Origin: Gari tellinella
Lineage: Eukaryota > Mollusca > Bivalvia > Cardiida > Psammobiidae
Assembly: GCA_922989275.2 (NCBI GenBank)
Contig: OV277864.1
Span: 28,469,550 to 28,533,549 of the forward strand
DNA: 64,000 nt
Reading direction: 5' to 3'
Both the position numbers and the translations under genes were made by a program. Of this stretch, positions 63,581-64,000 are shown piece by piece (position 1 is the first letter of the stretch; every line of letters starts with the position of its first letter). The notes below the pieces were generated by a model. It did no database searches and was not told where the DNA came from. It saw nothing but the letters and a program-made list of their open reading frames with translations.

Positions 63581-64000
63581 CTCAGAGGATCTTCTAACCG
63601 ATCACTTTTTAAACTCATATTTTTCGAAACAGTAAATGACACATTGGCGTAATCAGTTTTATTTCAAACACTAGGTTAAACGTGCATTGAATCGAGTTAT
63701 TGAATTTTGAGTCTCTTTCTAAGTTACGTCACACCTCCAAATTCGACGATTTATGTATTTTGCACTTGCGAAGCATGTATGGGGACATTGGTAAACACGG
63801 CTTTTGATTATTTGTTGGTCATCAATCGTCCTAACAGAAAAACATTTAACATGTCGAAAATGCAGATTGTACTAATCACAAGAGCACTCACAATGTTGAA
63901 TTCAGAGCCAACGTGAAATTCCACTTTAACGTCATGGACGTTTTACGCCCTGTATGCCCTAAACTCGTTTACATATACACCAATATCTTATTTCACCAAC
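63581..64000. other. Unannotated end of window
   Basis: Nothing recognised. Confidence 0.45.

Overview
The window looks like repeat-dominated intergenic DNA from an invertebrate, most likely a bivalve mollusc. The reasons are AT-rich DNA with no host gene I can recognise, a gypsy-type LTR retrotransposon with a tRNA-Leu primer site, a CR1/L2-like LINE 3' end, tRNA-derived SINEs, CCGTCCGTC-type dispersed repeats that I remember from bivalve genomes, and dozens of small palindromic transposons. The species cannot be fixed from the sequence.

Layout. 1-7165: AT-rich DNA with three palindromic MITEs, a foldback, a two-copy tandem duplication, a degenerate dispersed repeat and two adjacent hairpins. 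7170-19964: one 12.8-kb Ty3/gypsy-type element on the minus strand, flanked by a 4-bp ATAT target duplication. In its own 5'->3' order it has: 5' LTR (18648-19964), tRNA-Leu primer site, gag, a complete-looking -1 frameshift signal at the gag stop, protease, a single in-frame TGA, RT/RNase H/integrase with a GPY/F module, a 0.8-kb spacer ending in a good 3' splice site, an extra zinc-finger ORF, a 2.3-kb noncoding tail with four repeated and covarying stem-loops, the polypurine tract, and the 3' LTR (7170-8667). The LTRs differ by only 5 substitutions plus one 194-bp/13-bp replacement, so the insertion is young.

20-64 kb: almost wall-to-wall small nonautonomous elements. I sort them by their ends. 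TA-flanked (Tc1/mariner-like ends): families A (CAGTGGAGAA), D (CAGYGTTCCCTC), G (CAGTAAAACCTC) and I (CAGTGGAACTTC). TTAA-flanked with CCC starts (piggyBac-like ends): B (CCCTTTACC), C (CCCCTTCACTGCC or CCCTTTGCC), E (CCCATTT), F (CTCATTT/CCCTTTG) and M (CCCTTTCACTC). J is TTAA-flanked with GGGTGTATC ends. Others: H and L (CAGGGCTCC / CAGGGCTGCC), K (foldback). Also here are a LINE 3' end with three 165-bp tandem repeats, SINE copies and several long hairpins.

The most unusual signal is modularity. The same long palindrome (core 1, starting GCAAACAG and containing CTGATCAGACGCCG) sits in the middle of families with unrelated ends (A, C, D, E, and a relative in F). A second palindrome (core 2, starting CTTAAAGCA and containing AAAGCAGAA) is shared by B, G and L. 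The centres vary from family to family, but both arms always change together. There are chimeric elements (A end with C end), half-palindromes, nested insertions, and a local duplication whose two copies serve as each other's empty sites. None of the small ORFs in this part looks like a host gene. The only proteins I support are the four of the LTR element and the LINE reverse-transcriptase remnant.
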